From assembly GCF_000485595.1 (NCBI RefSeq), contig NW_014577236.1:365547-407217 (forward strand): a stretch of 41,671 nucleotides of DNA, read 5' to 3'. Under the pieces are notes generated by a model. The model was not told the origin of the DNA. It worked only from the letters and a program-made list of their open reading frames with translations, and did not search any database. This DNA is from Priapulus caudatus. Lineage: Eukaryota > Priapulida > Priapulimorpha > Priapulimorphida > Priapulidae. Made by a program: the position numbers and the translations under genes. Every line of letters begins with the position of its first letter. The first letter of the stretch is position 1. Shown here one piece after another: positions 41,408-41,671 of the stretch.

Positions 41408-41625
41408 CCCCCCCCTCCCCCACACACCGTACACACAAAATCTGCGCGCAAACGCGGCGTACACATCACGTCATACATACCGAACACACAGCGACACACA
41501 CACACACACACACAGCACACACACACACCACACACACACAGCACACACACACACACACACACCGACACACAACACGCACGCACGGCACAGACACGCACGC
41601 ACGCATGCACACAGCATACACTAAA
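41408..41625 (+). repeat. (CA)n/(ACGC)n microsatellite
   Basis: Poly-C and CA runs that pass into ACGCACGC near the window end. His/Thr and Cys/Val frames are artefacts. Confidence 0.92.
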
Positions 41626-41671
41626 GGACAGTAGCCTTTAGATTTTACTGATACAACTGTACATACGGTTG

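Overview
This window looks like repeat-rich, gene-poor nuclear DNA of an animal, most likely an invertebrate. I base that on a four-unit TTAGGG array (the ancestral animal telomere motif), remnants of Helitron, hAT, LTR-retrotransposon and TA-flanked terminal-inverted-repeat elements, minisatellites with TATA/E-box promoter-like DNA, and a very heavy microsatellite load. There are no bacterial-type operons. I find no intact host gene, tRNA, rRNA or CRISPR array. Nearly all long open frames are translations of simple repeats. The species cannot be named from sequence alone.

Layout. 0-2 kb: an inverted-repeat element enclosing (TTAGGG)4, then a Helitron-type Pif1 helicase fragment. 2-5.2 kb: a decayed LTR retrotransposon with a primer-binding site, a broken coiled-coil gag-like frame, a 222-bp tandem duplication and a surviving integrase C-terminal segment; the rest of pol is missing. 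5.2-9.4 kb: degenerate AACGTT-rich repeats, a large palindrome (arms of about 315 bp), two frameshifted gag-like relics and GA-rich DNA. 9.4-12.9 kb: degenerate CACACG-type satellite. 12.4-15.1 and 18.9-21.9 kb: two direct copies of a roughly 2.7-3 kb unit holding an ACGCAC minisatellite, promoter-like DNA and a hAT transposase C-terminus. Between them lie a TA-flanked element with an intact 82-codon Tudor-like ORF and a decayed Ty3/gypsy-like element. 21.8-23.3 kb: a nested 491-bp transposon and a 179-bp satellite. 24.9-27.5 kb: a short LTR element on the minus strand (two LTRs, primer site, gag only), with another insertion inside one LTR. 27.8-31.1 kb: a giant inverted repeat of 13-14-bp minisatellite around a purine/pyrimidine block. 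31.4-36.5 kb: microsatellites, including a near-perfect hairpin. 36.5-41.7 kb: mostly unassigned unique DNA ending in CA repeats.

Two threads recur. First, relics of several retrotransposon lineages keep only gag and/or pol-terminal pieces. Second, many structures are palindromes or duplications whose copies differ by single-base indels, and one retroelement frame break falls in a 9-T run. This could be real decay or uncorrected long-read error and fold-back artefact, and it should be settled before any biological reading. The most interesting possible biology is the small element at 16183-16806 with the Tudor-like ORF, then the retrotransposon whose gag-like protein is built on a 14-residue coiled-coil repeat.
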